Assembly (NCBI GenBank): GCA_021831035.1
Contig: JAKBNL010000003.1
Span: 96,165-160,164, forward strand
Length of the DNA: 64,000 nt
Direction: 5' to 3'
From: Actinomycetes bacterium
GTDB lineage: Bacteria; Actinomycetota; Acidimicrobiia; Acidimicrobiales; RAAP-2
In this document: positions 18,053-30,395 of the stretch, piece by piece
How positions within the stretch are numbered: the stretch's first letter is position 1
Layout: the number at the start of each line of letters is the position of its first letter
Translations under genes and position numbers: made by a program
Notes under the pieces: generated by a model
What the model was told of the DNA's origin: nothing
Seen by the model: only the letters and a program-made list of their open reading frames with translations
The model's database searches: none

Positions 18053-19324
18053 ATGGGAACCGGTCCCGTCCCGCTCTCGCTCCTACCCGATTCGGCCGAG
18101 GTGCGCGACGACGGCGTGTCGATCGGCGGGGTCGACCTCGCCGAGCTCGCCGACCGGTACTCGACCCCGCTGTTCGTCTACGACGAGGCCACCCTGCGCC
18201 ACCGGTGCGAGGAGGCGGCCGCCGCCTTCGACGACGGCGTGGCCTTCGCCTCCAAGTCCTTCCTGTGCGGGGCGGTCGCGCGACTGGCCCACGAGTCGGG
18301 CCTGTGCGTCGACGTCGCGACCGGTGGCGAGCTCGACCTGGTCCTGCGGGCCGGGGTCCCGGCCGACCGGGTCATCCTGCACGGCAATAACAAGTCCGAC
18401 GACGAGCTGGCCCGGGCCCTCGAGGCGGGCGTGCACCGGGTGGTCGTCGACAACGCCGAGGAGGTCGAGGCGCTCAGCCGTCTGCTCGCGGGTCGGTCGC
18501 TCGACGTCCTCGTGCGGGTCACCCCGGGCGTCGAGGCCCACACCCACGAGTACGTGCGCACCGGTCAGGAGGACACGAAGTTCGGCTTCTCGGTCGCCTC
18601 GGGCGCGGCCCGACGGGCTATCGAGCGCCTGGGCGCCCTCGCGGGGGTGCGCGTGCGCGGGGTCCACGCGCACATCGGCTCGCAGATCTTCGAGACGCGC
18701 GCCTTCGAGGAGTCGGTGCGGACCCTCGTCGAGTTCACCCGGGGCGACGACTTCGACGAGCTGTGCGTCGGCGGCGGGCTCGGGGTGCCCTACGTCGAGG
18801 GGGAGAGCGCGCCGTCGATCACCGAGTGGGCGGACGCCGTGCGCGCGGCCGCCGGCGACGCGGGCCTCGACCCCGCGGTGAGGGTCCTCGCCGAGCCCGG
18901 TCGCGCGCTCGTGGCCCAGTCCGCGGTCACCGTCTACCGGGTCGGCGTCGTCAAGGAGCTGGCCGTGCGGACCTACGTGGCGGTCGACGGGGGCATGAGC
19001 GACAACCCCCGGCCGGTCCTCTACGGCTCGGGCTACGAGGCGTTCGACCTCGCCCGTCCGCTCGCCGCGCGGCCGCGGCGGGTGCGCATCGTGGGCAAGC
19101 ACTGCGAGAGCGGTGACGTCCTGGTCGACGCCGGGTTCTTGCCGGTGGCCACGGGTCGCGGCGACCTCGTGGTGACCCCGGTCACCGGTGCCTACGGCTA
19201 CTCCATGGCCTCGAACTACAACCGCGTCCCCCGCCCGGCCGTCGTCGTGGTGCGCGACGGCGAGGCGCGGGTCATGCTGCGTCGCGAGACCTTCGACGAC
19301 CTCGCCCGCCTCGAGGTGGAGTGA
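18053..19324 (+). CDS. lysA: Diaminopimelate decarboxylase
   Basis: FASKSFLCGAVARL; CVDVATGGELDLVL; HIGSQI; PGRALVAQS. Confidence 0.93.
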   Translation: MGTGPVPLSLLPDSAEVRDDGVSIGGVDLAELADRYSTPLFVYDEATLRHRCEEAAAAFDDGVAFASKSFLCGAVARLAHESGLCVDVATGGELDLVLRAGVPADRVILHGNNKSDDELARALEAGVHRVVVDNAEEVEALSRLLAGRSLDVLVRVTPGVEAHTHEYVRTGQEDTKFGFSVASGAARRAIERLGALAGVRVRGVHAHIGSQIFETRAFEESVRTLVEFTRGDDFDELCVGGGLGVPYVEGESAPSITEWADAVRAAAGDAGLDPAVRVLAEPGRALVAQSAVTVYRVGVVKELAVRTYVAVDGGMSDNPRPVLYGSGYEAFDLARPLAARPRRVRIVGKHCESGDVLVDAGFLPVATGRGDLVVTPVTGAYGYSMASNYNRVPRPAVVVVRDGEARVMLRRETFDDLARLEVE

Positions 19325-19353
19325 TCCGAAGGGGCGTGGGTTACCCTTTCACG

Positions 19354-20649
19354 ATGGAGCGAGGGGCCGTGCGCGTCGGCGTGATCGGCGCGGGCAACAT
19401 CGGTGCGGCCCTCGTGGGGATCCTCACCGACCCGAGCCGCCGTCACGCCCTGCTCGACGGGGCGACCGCTCCGCTGGAACTCGTCGGCGTGGCGGTGCGC
19501 GACCTCACCAGGGCCCACCCCGGCGTCGAGCCGGACCTGCTCACCGACGACGTGGAAGCCCTGCTCGCTAAGGACCTCGACGTCCTGGTCGAGGTGGCCG
19601 GGGGCCTCGAGCCGGCCGGGGCGTACGTGCGCGCCGCGCTCGCGCGCGGCGTCTCGGTGGTGACGGCCAACAAGGCCCTGATGGCGGCGCAGGGCAACGC
19701 CCTGGCGCGCCTCGCCCACGACCACGGCGCCGACCTCTTCTACGAGGCGGCCGTGGGCGGCGCGATCCCGATCCTGCGCGCCCTGCGCACCTCGCTCGCC
19801 GGAGAGCGCATCGGCCGGGTCCTCGGCATCGTGAACGGGACGACGAACTTCATCCTGACCCGCATGACCCAGGGGGGCTCGGACTACGCCGGCGCGCTCG
19901 CCGAGGCCCAGGCGCTCGGCTACGCCGAGGCCGACCCGCGCGCCGACGTCGAGGGGGCCGACGCCGCGGCGAAGGTGGCGATCCTCTCGTCGCTGGCCTT
20001 CGGCACGCCCCTCGCCGGGGAGGAGGTCCCCCACGAGGGAATCACCGGCGTGCGGCCGGTCGACGTCGAGTTCGCCCGACACGCCGGCTACGTCATCAAG
20101 CTACTGGCCGTCGCCGAGCGTGTGGGGGAGAGCGGGGTCTCGCGCCGCGTGCACCCCACCCTGGTGCCCCTGGCCCACCCCCTGGCGTCGGTCAGTGGGG
20201 CCACCAACGCCGTCTTCGTCGAGGGCGCCAAGGCCGGTCCACTCATGTGGCTCGGCCAGGGCGCCGGCGGCGAGCCGTCGGCGACCGCGGTCCTGGGCGA
20301 CGTGCTCGACGCCGCGCGCAACAAGGTGAGCGGTCGCCACGACGCGCCCTTCAGCGGGGACCGCACGCTCCAGCTCGTGGAGGCCGGCGACCTCACGAGC
20401 GCCTACTACCTCTCGGTCGACGTGATCGACCGGCCGGGCGTCCTGGCCGAGGTGGCCGGGGTCTTCGGTCGCCACGGCGTCTCGATCCGCTCGATGGAGC
20501 AGTCGGGCCTCGCCGACGAGGCCCGACTCTCCTTCCTCACCCACGCGGCGCGCGACCGGGACGTGCGCGCGACCGTGGACGAGCTCGCCGCCCTCGCGGC
20601 GGTGGACCGGGTGGGCGCCTGCGTCCGGGTGCTCGGGGGTGCGGCGTGA
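19354..20649 (+). CDS. hom: Homoserine dehydrogenase
   Basis: [42 protein letters not shown]-terminal ACT domain. Confidence 0.94.
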   Translation: MERGAVRVGVIGAGNIGAALVGILTDPSRRHALLDGATAPLELVGVAVRDLTRAHPGVEPDLLTDDVEALLAKDLDVLVEVAGGLEPAGAYVRAALARGVSVVTANKALMAAQGNALARLAHDHGADLFYEAAVGGAIPILRALRTSLAGERIGRVLGIVNGTTNFILTRMTQGGSDYAGALAEAQALGYAEADPRADVEGADAAAKVAILSSLAFGTPLAGEEVPHEGITGVRPVDVEFARHAGYVIKLLAVAERVGESGVSRRVHPTLVPLAHPLASVSGATNAVFVEGAKAGPLMWLGQGAGGEPSATAVLGDVLDAARNKVSGRHDAPFSGDRTLQLVEAGDLTSAYYLSVDVIDRPGVLAEVAGVFGRHGVSIRSMEQSGLADEARLSFLTHAARDRDVRATVDELAALAAVDRVGACVRVLGGAA

Positions 20650-21683
20650 TCGGCTGGCCGGGCCTCCTGCGCCACTACGCCGAGTGGCTCGACCTCGACG
20701 GCGTCGAGGACGTGGTGACCCTCTACGAGGGCAACACGCCCCTGCTCTACGCCGAGCGGGTCTCCGAGCGCGTCGGCGCCCACGTGTGGCTCAAGTTCGA
20801 CGGGATGAACCCGACCGGGTCGTTCAAGGACCGCGGGATGACGATGGCCATCACCAAGGCGCGCGCCCAGGGCGCGCGCACGGTGATCTGCGGCTCGACG
20901 GGCAACACCTCGGCCGCCGCGGCGGCCTACGCCGCGCGCGCGCAGATGGACTGCGTGGTCCTGGTCCCCGAGGGTCAGATCGCCCTGGGCAAGCTCGCCC
21001 AGGCGATGGTCTACGGCGCGCGCGTGCTGCAGATCCGCGGCAACTTCGACCAGGCCCTCGACCTGGCGCGCGAGCTGTGCCAGCACCTGCCGATCACCAT
21101 CGTGAACTCGATCAACCCCGACCGGATCGAGGGCCAGAAGACGGCGGCGTTCGAGCTCGTCGACGAGCTCGGCCGCGCGCCCGACGTCGTGGCGATCCCG
21201 GTGGGCAACGCCGGCAACATCACCGCCTACTGGCGGGGCTTCACCCAGTACCACGCGGCCCGGCGCTGCGACACCCTGCCGCGCATGTGGGGCTTCCAGG
21301 CGGCCGGCGCCGCGCCGATCGTCCTCGGCCACCCGGTGGCGAACCCCGAGACGATCGCCACGGCGATCCGCATCGGCAACCCGGCCAGCTGGGTGCGGGC
21401 CCTGGAGGTGGTCCACGAGTCCCACGGCGACATCCGGGCCGTCACCGACGAGGAGATCCTCGAGGCGTACGGCTTCGTCGCGCGCCACGAGTCCGTCTTC
21501 TGCGAGCCGGCCTCGGCGGCGTCGGTGGCGGGGCTGTTCAAGTACGGCGCCCCGGCCGGCTCGACGGTGGTCTGCGTGCTCACCGGCAACGGGCTGAAGG
21601 ACCCCGACACCGCCGTGGCCCACACGCGCGCCCCCGAGGTCGTCGACGCCACGCTGCCCGCGCTGCTCGGGGTGCTGGGCTAG
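20646..21683 (+). CDS. thrC: Threonine synthase
   Basis: [46 protein letters not shown]. Confidence 0.94.
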   Translation: MIGWPGLLRHYAEWLDLDGVEDVVTLYEGNTPLLYAERVSERVGAHVWLKFDGMNPTGSFKDRGMTMAITKARAQGARTVICGSTGNTSAAAAAYAARAQMDCVVLVPEGQIALGKLAQAMVYGARVLQIRGNFDQALDLARELCQHLPITIVNSINPDRIEGQKTAAFELVDELGRAPDVVAIPVGNAGNITAYWRGFTQYHAARRCDTLPRMWGFQAAGAAPIVLGHPVANPETIATAIRIGNPASWVRALEVVHESHGDIRAVTDEEILEAYGFVARHESVFCEPASAASVAGLFKYGAPAGSTVVCVLTGNGLKDPDTAVAHTRAPEVVDATLPALLGVLG

Positions 21684-21694
21684 CGACGGGGGTG

Positions 21695-21723
21695 TTGGCG
21701 ACCCCTCGCCGACCCGCTACAAT
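21695..21723 (+). promoter_or_regulatory. rho promoter candidate
   Basis: TTGGCG-17 nt-TACAAT upstream of rho leader. Confidence 0.65.
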
Positions 21724-21833
21724 GGTGACGTCGTCCGCTCGGCTCCGCCGAACTGCGGTGTTCTTCCGAGACGACTTCTCGTTTTTCTCCTCGGCCCTGG
21801 CGTACCCCCGCCGGCGGTGAGAAAGGATCATGC

Positions 21834-23477
21834 ATGGCTGTCAAGCCCTCCCCAGACCGCGCGGACCTCGAATCCAAGACGCGTGAGGACCTCCAGACGA
21901 TCGCCAAGGTGAAGGGGGTCGACGTCTCGACCCGGGCCACCAAGTCGGCCCTCATCGAGGCGATCATGGGCACCGACGCGCCCGCGACGGCCAGCCGGGC
22001 GGTGCGCTCGCGGCGCACCGTGGCCACGCCCGAGGACTTCGAGACGCTCCTGGGCGAGTTCGACGCCGACGCACCGAGCGTCGGTTCGGCTCCCTCGGCC
22101 CGCGAGGCCGTCGCCGCGCCCGTCCCGGCGGGCGGGGCCCGCCCGGCCGACGGCCCGACGGAGCCCTCCGCCAACGGCGACGGGGGCGCGGGGCGCACGC
22201 ACGCCCCCAACCGGCCCGACCGCCAGCCCCGCGACTTCAACGAGTCGGGCTCGCGCAACCGGCGCAACCGGCGCAACCGTGGTCGCGAGCGCTTCGGGGG
22301 CGACGCGATGCCCAACGCCGACCAGCCCTACGCCGGTGATCTGATCGAGGTCGAGGGTCTGCTCGACCTGCGCGACGACGGTTACGGGTTCTTGCGCACG
22401 CGGGGGTATCACCCGTCGCCCAACGACGTCTACGTCTCGATCAACATGGTGCGCCGCTACGGCCTGCGCAAGGGCGACTCCGTCACCGGCGGCTTCCGGC
22501 CGGCCGCCTCGAACGAGAAGTACCCGGCGCTGCTGCGCGTGGACAAGGTCGCCGGGTTCGATCCCGAGGTCGCCAAGATGCGACCGCGCTTCGAGGACCT
22601 GACGCCGCTGTTCCCCGACGAGAAGCTCCGCCTCGAGACCAACGAGGGCAAGACCGACCTCACGCCGCGGATCGTCGACCTGCTGGCCCCGATCGGCAAG
22701 GGCCAGCGTGGCCTCATCGTCTCGCCGCCCAAGGCCGGCAAGACGACGGTCATGAAGCAGATCGCCCAGTCGATCGAGGCCAACAACCCCGAGGTGCACC
22801 TGATGGTGCTGCTCGTCGACGAGCGGCCCGAGGAGGTCACCGACCTGCGCCGCTCGGTGCACGGAGAGGTCATCTCCTCCACCTTCGACCGGCCGGCCGA
22901 GGAGCACACCCACGTCGCCGAGCTCGCGATCGAGCGGGCCAAGCGGCTCGTGGAGCAGCAGAAGGACGTCGTCATCATCCTCGACGGCATCACCCGTCTC
23001 GCCCGCGCCTACAACCTGGCCGCCCCGGCGACCGGACGCATCATGTCCGGTGGCGTGGACTCGGGCGCCCTCTACCCGCCCAAGAAGTTCTTCGGCGCCG
23101 CGCGCAACATCGAAGAGGGCGGCTCGCTGACGATCCTCGCCAGTGCGCTCGTCGAGACGGGTTCGAAGATGGACGAGGTCATCTTCGAGGAGTTCAAGGG
23201 CACCGGCAACATGGAGCTGCGCCTCGACCGGCGCCTGGCCGAGCGCCGCCTCTACCCGGCCATCGACGTGAACGGCTCGTCCACCCGCAAAGAGGAGCTC
23301 CTCTTCAGCCGCGAGGCCCTGCCCCAGGTCTGGCGGCTGCGCCGGGTCCTCAACGGACTGGCGGCCGAGGGCCGCGAGGCGGCCGGGCTGGAGCTGTTGA
23401 TCGACCGGCTGAAGACCACCCGGTCCAACGAGGAGTTCCTCGCCGAGATCGCCAAGGGCCCGTCGCCCACGAGCTGA
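21834..23477 (+). CDS. rho: Transcription termination factor Rho
   Basis: [42 protein letters not shown]-terminal [14 protein letters not shown]-rich insertion. Confidence 0.96.
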   Translation: MAVKPSPDRADLESKTREDLQTIAKVKGVDVSTRATKSALIEAIMGTDAPATASRAVRSRRTVATPEDFETLLGEFDADAPSVGSAPSAREAVAAPVPAGGARPADGPTEPSANGDGGAGRTHAPNRPDRQPRDFNESGSRNRRNRRNRGRERFGGDAMPNADQPYAGDLIEVEGLLDLRDDGYGFLRTRGYHPSPNDVYVSINMVRRYGLRKGDSVTGGFRPAASNEKYPALLRVDKVAGFDPEVAKMRPRFEDLTPLFPDEKLRLETNEGKTDLTPRIVDLLAPIGKGQRGLIVSPPKAGKTTVMKQIAQSIEANNPEVHLMVLLVDERPEEVTDLRRSVHGEVISSTFDRPAEEHTHVAELAIERAKRLVEQQKDVVIILDGITRLARAYNLAAPATGRIMSGGVDSGALYPPKKFFGAARNIEEGGSLTILASALVETGSKMDEVIFEEFKGTGNMELRLDRRLAERRLYPAIDVNGSSTRKEELLFSREALPQVWRLRRVLNGLAAEGREAAGLELLIDRLKTTRSNEEFLAEIAKGPSPTS

Positions 23478-23511
23478 GCCCCGCTAGACTGTCCCTTCGC
23501 TAAGGAGCGCT

Positions 23512-23733
23512 ATGAAGTCCGACATCCACCCGCACTACGGCCCGGCGAGCGTGACCTGCTCGTGCGGCAACACCTTCACCGTGGGCTCGACCAAGTCCGA
23601 ACTGCACGTGGAGCTGTGCAACGAGTGCCACCCGTTCTTCACCGGCAAGCAGAAGCTCGTCGACACCGGTGGTCGCGTCGAGCGGTTCCAGCGCCGCTAC
23701 GCGCAAAAGGCCAAGCCGCGCACCAAGCCCTGA
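23512..23733 (+). CDS. rpmE: 50S ribosomal protein L31
   Basis: [48 protein letters not shown]. Confidence 0.96.
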   Translation: MKSDIHPHYGPASVTCSCGNTFTVGSTKSELHVELCNECHPFFTGKQKLVDTGGRVERFQRRYAQKAKPRTKP

Positions 23734-23746
23734 ACGCCGTCGAGGC

Positions 23747-24826
23747 GTGCGCTCCCTGGACGAGACCCTCGACGCACTCTCCGACGAGTTGCGCGCGGTC
23801 GAAGAGGAGTTGGCCCAACCCGACGTCGCCGACGACCGCGCGCGCCTGCGCGACCTCTCGCGTCGTCACAAGGAGCTGACCGAGGTCACCACGACCTGGA
23901 GCGAGCTGCGCACGGCGCGCGAGGACCTGGTGACCGCGCGCGAGATGCTCACCGAGTCCGAGGGGGCCGAGCGCGAGCTGTGGCGCGACGAGGTCGACGA
24001 CGCCGAGTCGCGCATCGCCAGCCTCGAGGAGCGCCTCGAGACCCTCCTGCTGCCCCACGACCCCAACGAGGGTCGCAACGTGATCATGGAGATCCGCGGC
24101 GCCGAGGGCGGTGAGGAGGCCAACCTCTTCGCAGCCGACCTCGCCTCGATGTACAAGCGCTACGCGGCCCTGCGCGGGTGGCGGGTCGAGACGATCGAGG
24201 AGCGCCCGAGCGACCAGGGCGGGCTCGACGGGGCCACCTATCTCATCAAGGGCGAGGACGCCTGGAGCCGCCTGCAGTTCGAGGCCGGGGTCCACCGGGT
24301 CCAGCGCGTCCCGGTCACCGAGGCCAAGGGGCGGGTCCACACCTCGTCGGCGACGGTCACCGTGCTGCCCGAGGCCGAGGAGGTCGACGTCGAGATCAAC
24401 CCCAACGACCTCAAGATCGACGTCTACCGCTCCTCGGGCCCCGGGGGCCAGAGCGTGAACACGACCGACTCGGCGGTGCGCGTGACCCACCTGCCGACCG
24501 GCATCGTCGTGTCGATGCAGGACGAGAAGAGCCAGATCCAGAACCGGGCCAAGGCCCTCTTGGTGCTGCGCTCGCGCCTCCTCGCGGCGGCCCAGGAGGC
24601 CCAGGCGGCCGAGCTCTCGGGGATCAAGCGCTCCCAGGTCGGCGGCGGGGGGCGCAGCGAGAAGATCCGGACCTACAACTTCAAGGAGAACCGGGTGACC
24701 GACCACCGGATCAACCTCACGACCTACGCCCTCGACGCCGTCTTGAACGGTGACCTCGACCCCTACGTGGACGCCCTGCTCGCCGACAAGCGCGCCCACC
24801 AGCTCGCCGAGAGTGGCCGACGTTAG
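23747..24826 (+). CDS. prfA: Peptide chain release factor 1
   Basis: [48 protein letters not shown] (GGQ). Confidence 0.95.
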   Translation: MRSLDETLDALSDELRAVEEELAQPDVADDRARLRDLSRRHKELTEVTTTWSELRTAREDLVTAREMLTESEGAERELWRDEVDDAESRIASLEERLETLLLPHDPNEGRNVIMEIRGAEGGEEANLFAADLASMYKRYAALRGWRVETIEERPSDQGGLDGATYLIKGEDAWSRLQFEAGVHRVQRVPVTEAKGRVHTSSATVTVLPEAEEVDVEINPNDLKIDVYRSSGPGGQSVNTTDSAVRVTHLPTGIVVSMQDEKSQIQNRAKALLVLRSRLLAAAQEAQAAELSGIKRSQVGGGGRSEKIRTYNFKENRVTDHRINLTTYALDAVLNGDLDPYVDALLADKRAHQLAESGRR

Positions 24827-25640
24827 ACCCACCCTCGTCGAGGAGCTGGTGGCGAGCGGCGTGGCCGCGCGCGAGGCCCGCTGGATCGTCGAGGAGTACG
24901 CCGTGGGCGGCGACCCCGACGCGACCGCGGCGGTGCACGCCGCCGCGCGGCGCCGGCTCGACGGCGAGCCCCTGCAGTACGTGCTCGGCCACTGGCCGTT
25001 CCGCGGCCTCGACCTCGACCTCGACCCCCGGGTCCTGATCCCCCGGCCCGAGACCGAGGAGCTGGTCGAGCACGCGCTCGTCGAGCTCGCCCGCATCGAC
25101 GTGACGGCCCCGGTCGTGCTCGACCTCGGGTGCGGGTCGGGCGCTATCGGCCTCGCGATCGCGACGGAGCTGGTCGCGCGCGGCGTGCGCGCCCGCGTCG
25201 TGGGCGTCGACGCCTCCGAGGGGGCCCTCACGGTCGCGCGCGCCAACGCCCGCAAGCACGGTCTCGCCGAGGTCTCGTTCGTGCGCTCGGACTGGTTCGA
25301 CGGCCTCGACGCGTCCCTGCGCGGCCGGGTCCACCTCGTCGCCGCGAACCCGCCCTACGTGGGCGCCGAGGAGCTGGCCGGGCTCGACCCGGTCCTCGCC
25401 CACGAGCCCCGGCGCGCACTGGTCGCCGCCGACCACGGGGGCGTCACCGGCTTCGCCGACGTGGCCGCGATCGTTGCCGCCGCGCCGGCGTGGCTCGCCC
25501 CGGGCGGCGCGCTCGTGCTCGAGCACGGCGACCGTCAGGGCCCGGCGGCCCTCGCCGCGGCCCGCGCCGCCGGCCTCGAGGCGTTCGACCGGCGCGACCT
25601 CGCCGGGCGCGACCGCGTGCTGGTCGCGAGGCGGGCGTGA
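24813..25640 (+). CDS. prmC: Release factor glutamine methyltransferase
   Basis: [40 protein letters not shown] (NPPY). Confidence 0.93.
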   Translation: MADVRPTLVEELVASGVAAREARWIVEEYAVGGDPDATAAVHAAARRRLDGEPLQYVLGHWPFRGLDLDLDPRVLIPRPETEELVEHALVELARIDVTAPVVLDLGCGSGAIGLAIATELVARGVRARVVGVDASEGALTVARANARKHGLAEVSFVRSDWFDGLDASLRGRVHLVAANPPYVGAEELAGLDPVLAHEPRRALVAADHGGVTGFADVAAIVAAAPAWLAPGGALVLEHGDRQGPAALAAARAAGLEAFDRRDLAGRDRVLVARRA

Positions 25641-26242
25641 GACGCCTCACCCTCGACGAGGCCGTCGCGGCCCTCGCGGCCGGTGCGGTGGTCGCGGTGC
25701 CCACCGACACCGTCTACGGGCTCGCCGCCCGGCTCGACCGGCCCGAGGCGATCGAGGCCGTCTTCACGCTCAAGCGTCGGCCCGAGGCGGTCGCCCTGCC
25801 GGTCCTCGTCGCGTCGACCGAGGCGCTGGGGCCACTCGGGGTCGAGCTCGGGCCCGTCGGCCGGCGCCTGGCCGAGCGCTACTGGCCCGGGGCCCTCACC
25901 CTGGTGGTGACGGCCCCCGAGGAGCTGGCCGCGCGCGTGCACGCGCGCTCTCACACCCTCGGGGTGCGCGTCCCGGCCGACCCGACCGTGGCCGCGCTGC
26001 TCGAGCGCACCGGGCCCCTCGCCGTCACCAGCGCGAACGAGCACGGCGAGCCGCCCTGCACCAGTGCGGCGGACGTCGCGGCCGTCTTCGCCGGACCTGA
26101 CGCGCTGGCCGGCGTGCTCGACGGCGGCGTGCGCGCCGCCGTCGTCTCCACCGTGGTGGACCTCTCGGAGGGCGAGGTGCGCGTCCTGCGCGCGGGGGCC
26201 CTCGGCGCCGAGGCCATCCTCGCGGCGCTCGCGGCCGACTGA
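25637..26242 (+). CDS. tsaC: Threonylcarbamoyl-AMP synthase (Sua5/YrdC family)
   Basis: AGAVVAVPTDTVYGLAARLDRPEAIEAVFTLKRRP; GPLAVTSANEHGEP. Confidence 0.92.
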   Translation: MRRLTLDEAVAALAAGAVVAVPTDTVYGLAARLDRPEAIEAVFTLKRRPEAVALPVLVASTEALGPLGVELGPVGRRLAERYWPGALTLVVTAPEELAARVHARSHTLGVRVPADPTVAALLERTGPLAVTSANEHGEPPCTSAADVAAVFAGPDALAGVLDGGVRAAVVSTVVDLSEGEVRVLRAGALGAEAILAALAAD

Positions 26243-26306
26243 GGCGCACGGCGGGACTCGACGACCGACCCCGGCGTCGGTACGCTGCGCCACGGGGGAG
26301 GTCGAG

Positions 26307-27095
26307 ATGCCAAGGGTCGTGCGCGACGGGATCGGTCTGTACTACGAGGACCGCGGCTCCGGCGACGCGGTCGTGCTGCACACCGGCGGTGGCGGGGACG
26401 GCCGGATGTGGGCGCGGGCCGGCTACGACGAGGCGCTCGGTGGCTATCGCCGGGTCGTGCTCGACCACCGGGGCCACGGCCGCAGCGACGTCCCGGGCGA
26501 CCTCGACGCGTACCGGTTCGAGGAGCACGTCGAGGACGTTCGGGCGGTCCTGGACGCGGCCGGGGTCGGCCGCGCCGCCTTCGTGGGGTACTCGGCGGGG
26601 GCGAGCGTCGGTTTCGTCCTGGCCGCGGAGCACCCCGACAGGGTGAGCGCCCTGGTCTCGATCGGTAACGTGCCCGAGCCCCCCAGTGACGACGCGCGGG
26701 CCGAGCGCGCGCGCGTGTCCGCCGCGGGTCGGCGGTTGCGCGAGGTGGGCATGCGCGCGGCGATGGAGGAGATCGCCGCGCGTGAGGGCGAGCCTCCCCC
26801 CGCGTGGCTCCTCGACAACCTCGCGGAGACCTCGGCCGAGACGTTCGCGCTGACCCTCGAGGCGTGGGTGAGCGCCCCCGACCCGTGGGTGCTCGCGCCC
26901 CGGGTGACGGCGCCGACCCTGCTCGTGGTGGGTGAGCGCGAGGTCACCCCGGACGAGGTGGACGCCGCCCGGGCTCGCCTGACCGGCGCCCGGGCGCACG
27001 TCCTCCCCGGATGGGGCCACCTGCAGACGTTCTGGCACGGCGAGGTCACCGGACCCCTGATCGCCGCGTTCTTGCGCGAGGTCCCCGACCGCTAG
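26307..27095 (+). CDS. Alpha/beta hydrolase
   Basis: VVLDHRGHGRSD; FVGYSAGASVGFVLA nucleophile elbow. Confidence 0.88.
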   Translation: MPRVVRDGIGLYYEDRGSGDAVVLHTGGGGDGRMWARAGYDEALGGYRRVVLDHRGHGRSDVPGDLDAYRFEEHVEDVRAVLDAAGVGRAAFVGYSAGASVGFVLAAEHPDRVSALVSIGNVPEPPSDDARAERARVSAAGRRLREVGMRAAMEEIAAREGEPPPAWLLDNLAETSAETFALTLEAWVSAPDPWVLAPRVTAPTLLVVGEREVTPDEVDAARARLTGARAHVLPGWGHLQTFWHGEVTGPLIAAFLREVPDR

Positions 27096-27105
27096 GAGGG
27101 GCGGT

Positions 27106-28593
27106 TCAGACGGGCTCGAGGGTCCCGCCCCGCACGCGCACCGGGGCGTGGAGGAGGTCGCGCGTCTCGGCCGACTCGGCGAGCTCGGCGTCGTCGCTGT
27201 GGGCCCACTGGCGACGGCCGTCGGCGCGGCGTCCGCACACGATGAGCCGCTCGGCGGAGCCGTCGGGGCGGTGGGTGACCGTATAGGTCTCCACCACCAT
27301 CGCGCCGTCGCCCGTGGCGACCTCGACCCGGGGCGCGCCGGCGACCGGCGCCCCAACGTCGCGCCAGCGAAAGCCGTCCGGGGGTGGGGTGGCGCTGTAC
27401 GTGCCCCAGGCGTGTTCGGTCGCGAACCAGCCGAGGCCCGTGACCAGCCCGGTCGCCGCGGGCCGCTCGCGCAGACGTTCGACCATTGTCGCGATCGCGT
27501 GGGTGACGTAGTTGTTGCCGGGTCCGCCGGCGAAGGTGAGGCCCCCGGTCACCGTCGGGGGACGCGCGGGGTCGAGCGGGTCGAGGCCGATGACCGCGGC
27601 GGCGGTCTCCACGACCGTGGGAAAGCAGCTGTAGAGGTCGATCGGGGAGAGGCCGTCGACCTCGACGCCGAAGTCCACGAGCGCGGCCCAGACGGCGGTC
27701 ATCGCCGGGGACGCGTCGAGCTCGGGCCGCTCCGAGACGAACCAGTGGTCGTCGGCCTCGGCGGCGCACTGGGGGAAGACCATCTTCTCCTCGCTCACGC
27801 CGAGCTCGCGCGCGCACCGATAGGAGGTGAGCACGAGGCTCGCGCCCATGTCGACGGGCAGGTTGGCCACGAGCAGCTTGGTGTAGGGGAAGGCGATCAT
27901 CCGGTTCGCCGGTGTGGGGGTGGCGATCGCGGCGGCGTCGGGGGCGTCGCGGCGCCAGGCGTAGGGGTTCTCGGCCGCCACGCGGGCGAAGCCGGCCCAC
28001 AGCGTCCCGAGCCGGGCCCGGTGCTCGTCGATCGTCCAGCCCCGTCGGGCCCGCCGGGCGTTCTCGAACAGCGGGTAGACCCCGACCGGCAACGCCAGTC
28101 CGTGGCGGCGCTCCTCGGGGGTGAAGGGGTCGCGGCCCTCGGTCACCGGCGCCGGCCCGACCTCGTGGCCGGGCCAGTCGACCGGGCGTCCCTCGCGGCG
28201 GGCGAGTCGGTCGGCGTACGTCGCCTCGGCGCCGACGACGGCGATCGCGTCGAGCTCGCCGGCGGCGATGCGCCGCGCCGCGGCCGCGACGAGACGCTGG
28301 GGCTGGCTGCCCCCGGTGGGGGCGAGCGCGGTGGGGCGCGGGGCGAGGCCGAGGGCCTCGAGGACGAGGCCGGCCGGGTCGCGAGCCCGCCAGACGAACG
28401 AGCGGATCGCGACGACCTCGTCGAGACGCGCGAGCAGCGCGCCACCCGCGCCCGCGTCGTCGGCGGCCGCGCGGAGCGCGTCGCCCATGAGCCCGAGCGG
28501 CGTCGGGCGCTCGTCGTAGCCCTGTCCGGCGACGGGGGGCACCGTCACCTGTCCGACCCCGACGACGACCGGCGTGCGGGGGTCGAGGGCCAC
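27106..28593 (-). CDS. Thiolase-like acetyl-CoA acetyltransferase
   Basis: [74 protein letters not shown]. Confidence 0.85.
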   Translation of the reverse strand: MALDPRTPVVVGVGQVTVPPVAGQGYDERPTPLGLMGDALRAAADDAGAGGALLARLDEVVAIRSFVWRARDPAGLVLEALGLAPRPTALAPTGGSQPQRLVAAAARRIAAGELDAIAVVGAEATYADRLARREGRPVDWPGHEVGPAPVTEGRDPFTPEERRHGLALPVGVYPLFENARRARRGWTIDEHRARLGTLWAGFARVAAENPYAWRRDAPDAAAIATPTPANRMIAFPYTKLLVANLPVDMGASLVLTSYRCARELGVSEEKMVFPQCAAEADDHWFVSERPELDASPAMTAVWAALVDFGVEVDGLSPIDLYSCFPTVVETAAAVIGLDPLDPARPPTVTGGLTFAGGPGNNYVTHAIATMVERLRERPAATGLVTGLGWFATEHAWGTYSATPPPDGFRWRDVGAPVAGAPRVEVATGDGAMVVETYTVTHRPDGSAERLIVCGRRADGRRQWAHSDDAELAESAETRDLLHAPVRVRGGTLEPV

Positions 28594-28650
28594 CTTGGCA
28601 GTATTGCGCCCCCTCGCCCGGGCGAGGGCCACGGGTAGGGTGGGTGCGCT

Positions 28651-29109
28651 ATGCGCATCGCGATGGGCTCCGACCACGCCGGCTTCGAGCTCAAGGCGCT
28701 CTTGGCCACCGCGATCGAGTCCTGGGGCCACGAGGTCCTCGACCTGGGCACCGACGCGCCGAGCCCGCCGGTGGACTACCCCGACTACGGGGCGGCCGTC
28801 GGCCGGGCCGTCGTCGAGGGCCGCGCCGACCTCGGGGTCGCCTGCTGCGGGTCGGGGATCGGGATCGCGATCGCGGCCAACAAGGTCGTGGGCGTGCGCG
28901 CGGCGGTGGTCACCGACGTGACGAGTGGTCACCTCGCGCGCGAGCACAACCACGCCAACGTCGTCTGCCTCGGGGGACGGCTCACCGGGCCGAGCGTCGC
29001 GCTCGAGGCCGTCGAGGCGTTCCTCGTCGCCACGCCCGAGCCCCGCCACCAGGCCCGCATCGACAAGATCGCGGCGCTCGACGCCGCCCGCGCCAAGGAG
29101 CAGCCGTGA
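28651..29109 (+). CDS. rpiB: Ribose-5-phosphate isomerase B
   Basis: [43 protein letters not shown]. Confidence 0.94.
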   Translation: MRIAMGSDHAGFELKALLATAIESWGHEVLDLGTDAPSPPVDYPDYGAAVGRAVVEGRADLGVACCGSGIGIAIAANKVVGVRAAVVTDVTSGHLAREHNHANVVCLGGRLTGPSVALEAVEAFLVATPEPRHQARIDKIAALDAARAKEQP

Positions 29110-30392
29110 GCCCCTCGCCCCTGGACCGCTGGATCACCGACGACGAGGTGGTGGCCCTGCTGGGCCGGGAGTGGGCGCGCCAGACCACGACGCTCCAGCT
29201 GATCGCCAGTGAGAACTTCGCCTCGCCGGCGGTGCTCGCGGCGGCGGGGTCGATCCTGACCAACAAGTACGCCGAGGGCTACCCCGGCCGGCGCTACTAC
29301 GGGGGCAACCAGGTCGTCGACGAGGTCGAGGACCTCGCCCGGCGCCGACTGACCGCGCTGTTCGGGGCCGACCACGCCAACGTCCAGCCTCACAGCGGGG
29401 CCAACGCGAACGTCGCGGTCTACGAGGCGCTGCTCGAGCCGGGCGACACGATCCTGGCGATGCGCCTGGACCAGGGTGGCCACCTCACCCACGGGTCGCC
29501 GGCGTCGATCACCTCGACCTTCTGGCGCTTCGTGTCCTACGGGGTCACGCCCCGCTCGGACGACCCCGGGACCCCCGGCGAGGTGATCGACTTCGACAAC
29601 GTGCGCGACCTCGCCCTCGCCCACCGGCCGCGGCTCATCGTGGCCGGGGCCACGGCCTACTCCCGGGTCATCGACCCGGCGCCGTTCCGCGAGATCGCCG
29701 ACGAGGTCGGGGCGTACCTCATGTTCGACTCGGCCCACGTCGCCGGCCTGATCGCCGGCGGTGCGCACCCCTCGCCCGTGCCCTTCGCCGACGTGGTGAC
29801 CTTCACGACGCACAAGACCCTGCGCGGGCCCCGCGGCGGGGCCATCCTCTGCCGGGAGGAGCACGCGAAGAAGATCGACTCCGCCGTCTTCCCGGGCCAG
29901 CAGGGCGGCCCGCTCGAGCACGTCATCGCCGCCAAGGCCGTCGCGTTCAGAGAGGCCGCCCAGCCGGCCTTCGCCGACTACGCCCACCGGGTGGTCGCCA
30001 ACGCCCGCGCCTTCGCGACGGCCCTGGCCGCCCAGGGCTTCCGGCCGGTCTCGGGCGGCACCGAGAACCACATGGTGCTGGTCGACCTGCGCGACTTCGA
30101 CGCCGAGCTCACGGGCAAGGTCGCCCAGGAGGCGCTGGACCGCGCCGGGATCACCACCAACCGCAACACCATCCCCGACGACCCGCGCAGCGCGTTCATC
30201 ACCTCCGGGCTGCGCGTCGGCACGGCGGCCGAGACGACGGCCGGGCTGGGCGAGGCGGAGTTCGCCACGGTGGCCGCGCTCATGGCCCGGGCGCTGCGCG
30301 GCCGCGACGACGAGGCCGAGCTCGCCGCCGTGCGCCAGGACGTGGCGGCGCTCTGCGCGGCGTTCAACCCGTACCAGGGGTTCGTGGGCTAG
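29106..30392 (+). CDS. glyA: Serine hydroxymethyltransferase
   Basis: [57 protein letters not shown]. Confidence 0.96.
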   Translation: MSPSPLDRWITDDEVVALLGREWARQTTTLQLIASENFASPAVLAAAGSILTNKYAEGYPGRRYYGGNQVVDEVEDLARRRLTALFGADHANVQPHSGANANVAVYEALLEPGDTILAMRLDQGGHLTHGSPASITSTFWRFVSYGVTPRSDDPGTPGEVIDFDNVRDLALAHRPRLIVAGATAYSRVIDPAPFREIADEVGAYLMFDSAHVAGLIAGGAHPSPVPFADVVTFTTHKTLRGPRGGAILCREEHAKKIDSAVFPGQQGGPLEHVIAAKAVAFREAAQPAFADYAHRVVANARAFATALAAQGFRPVSGGTENHMVLVDLRDFDAELTGKVAQEALDRAGITTNRNTIPDDPRSAFITSGLRVGTAAETTAGLGEAEFATVAALMARALRGRDDEAELAAVRQDVAALCAAFNPYQGFVG

Positions 30393-30395
30393 GTC

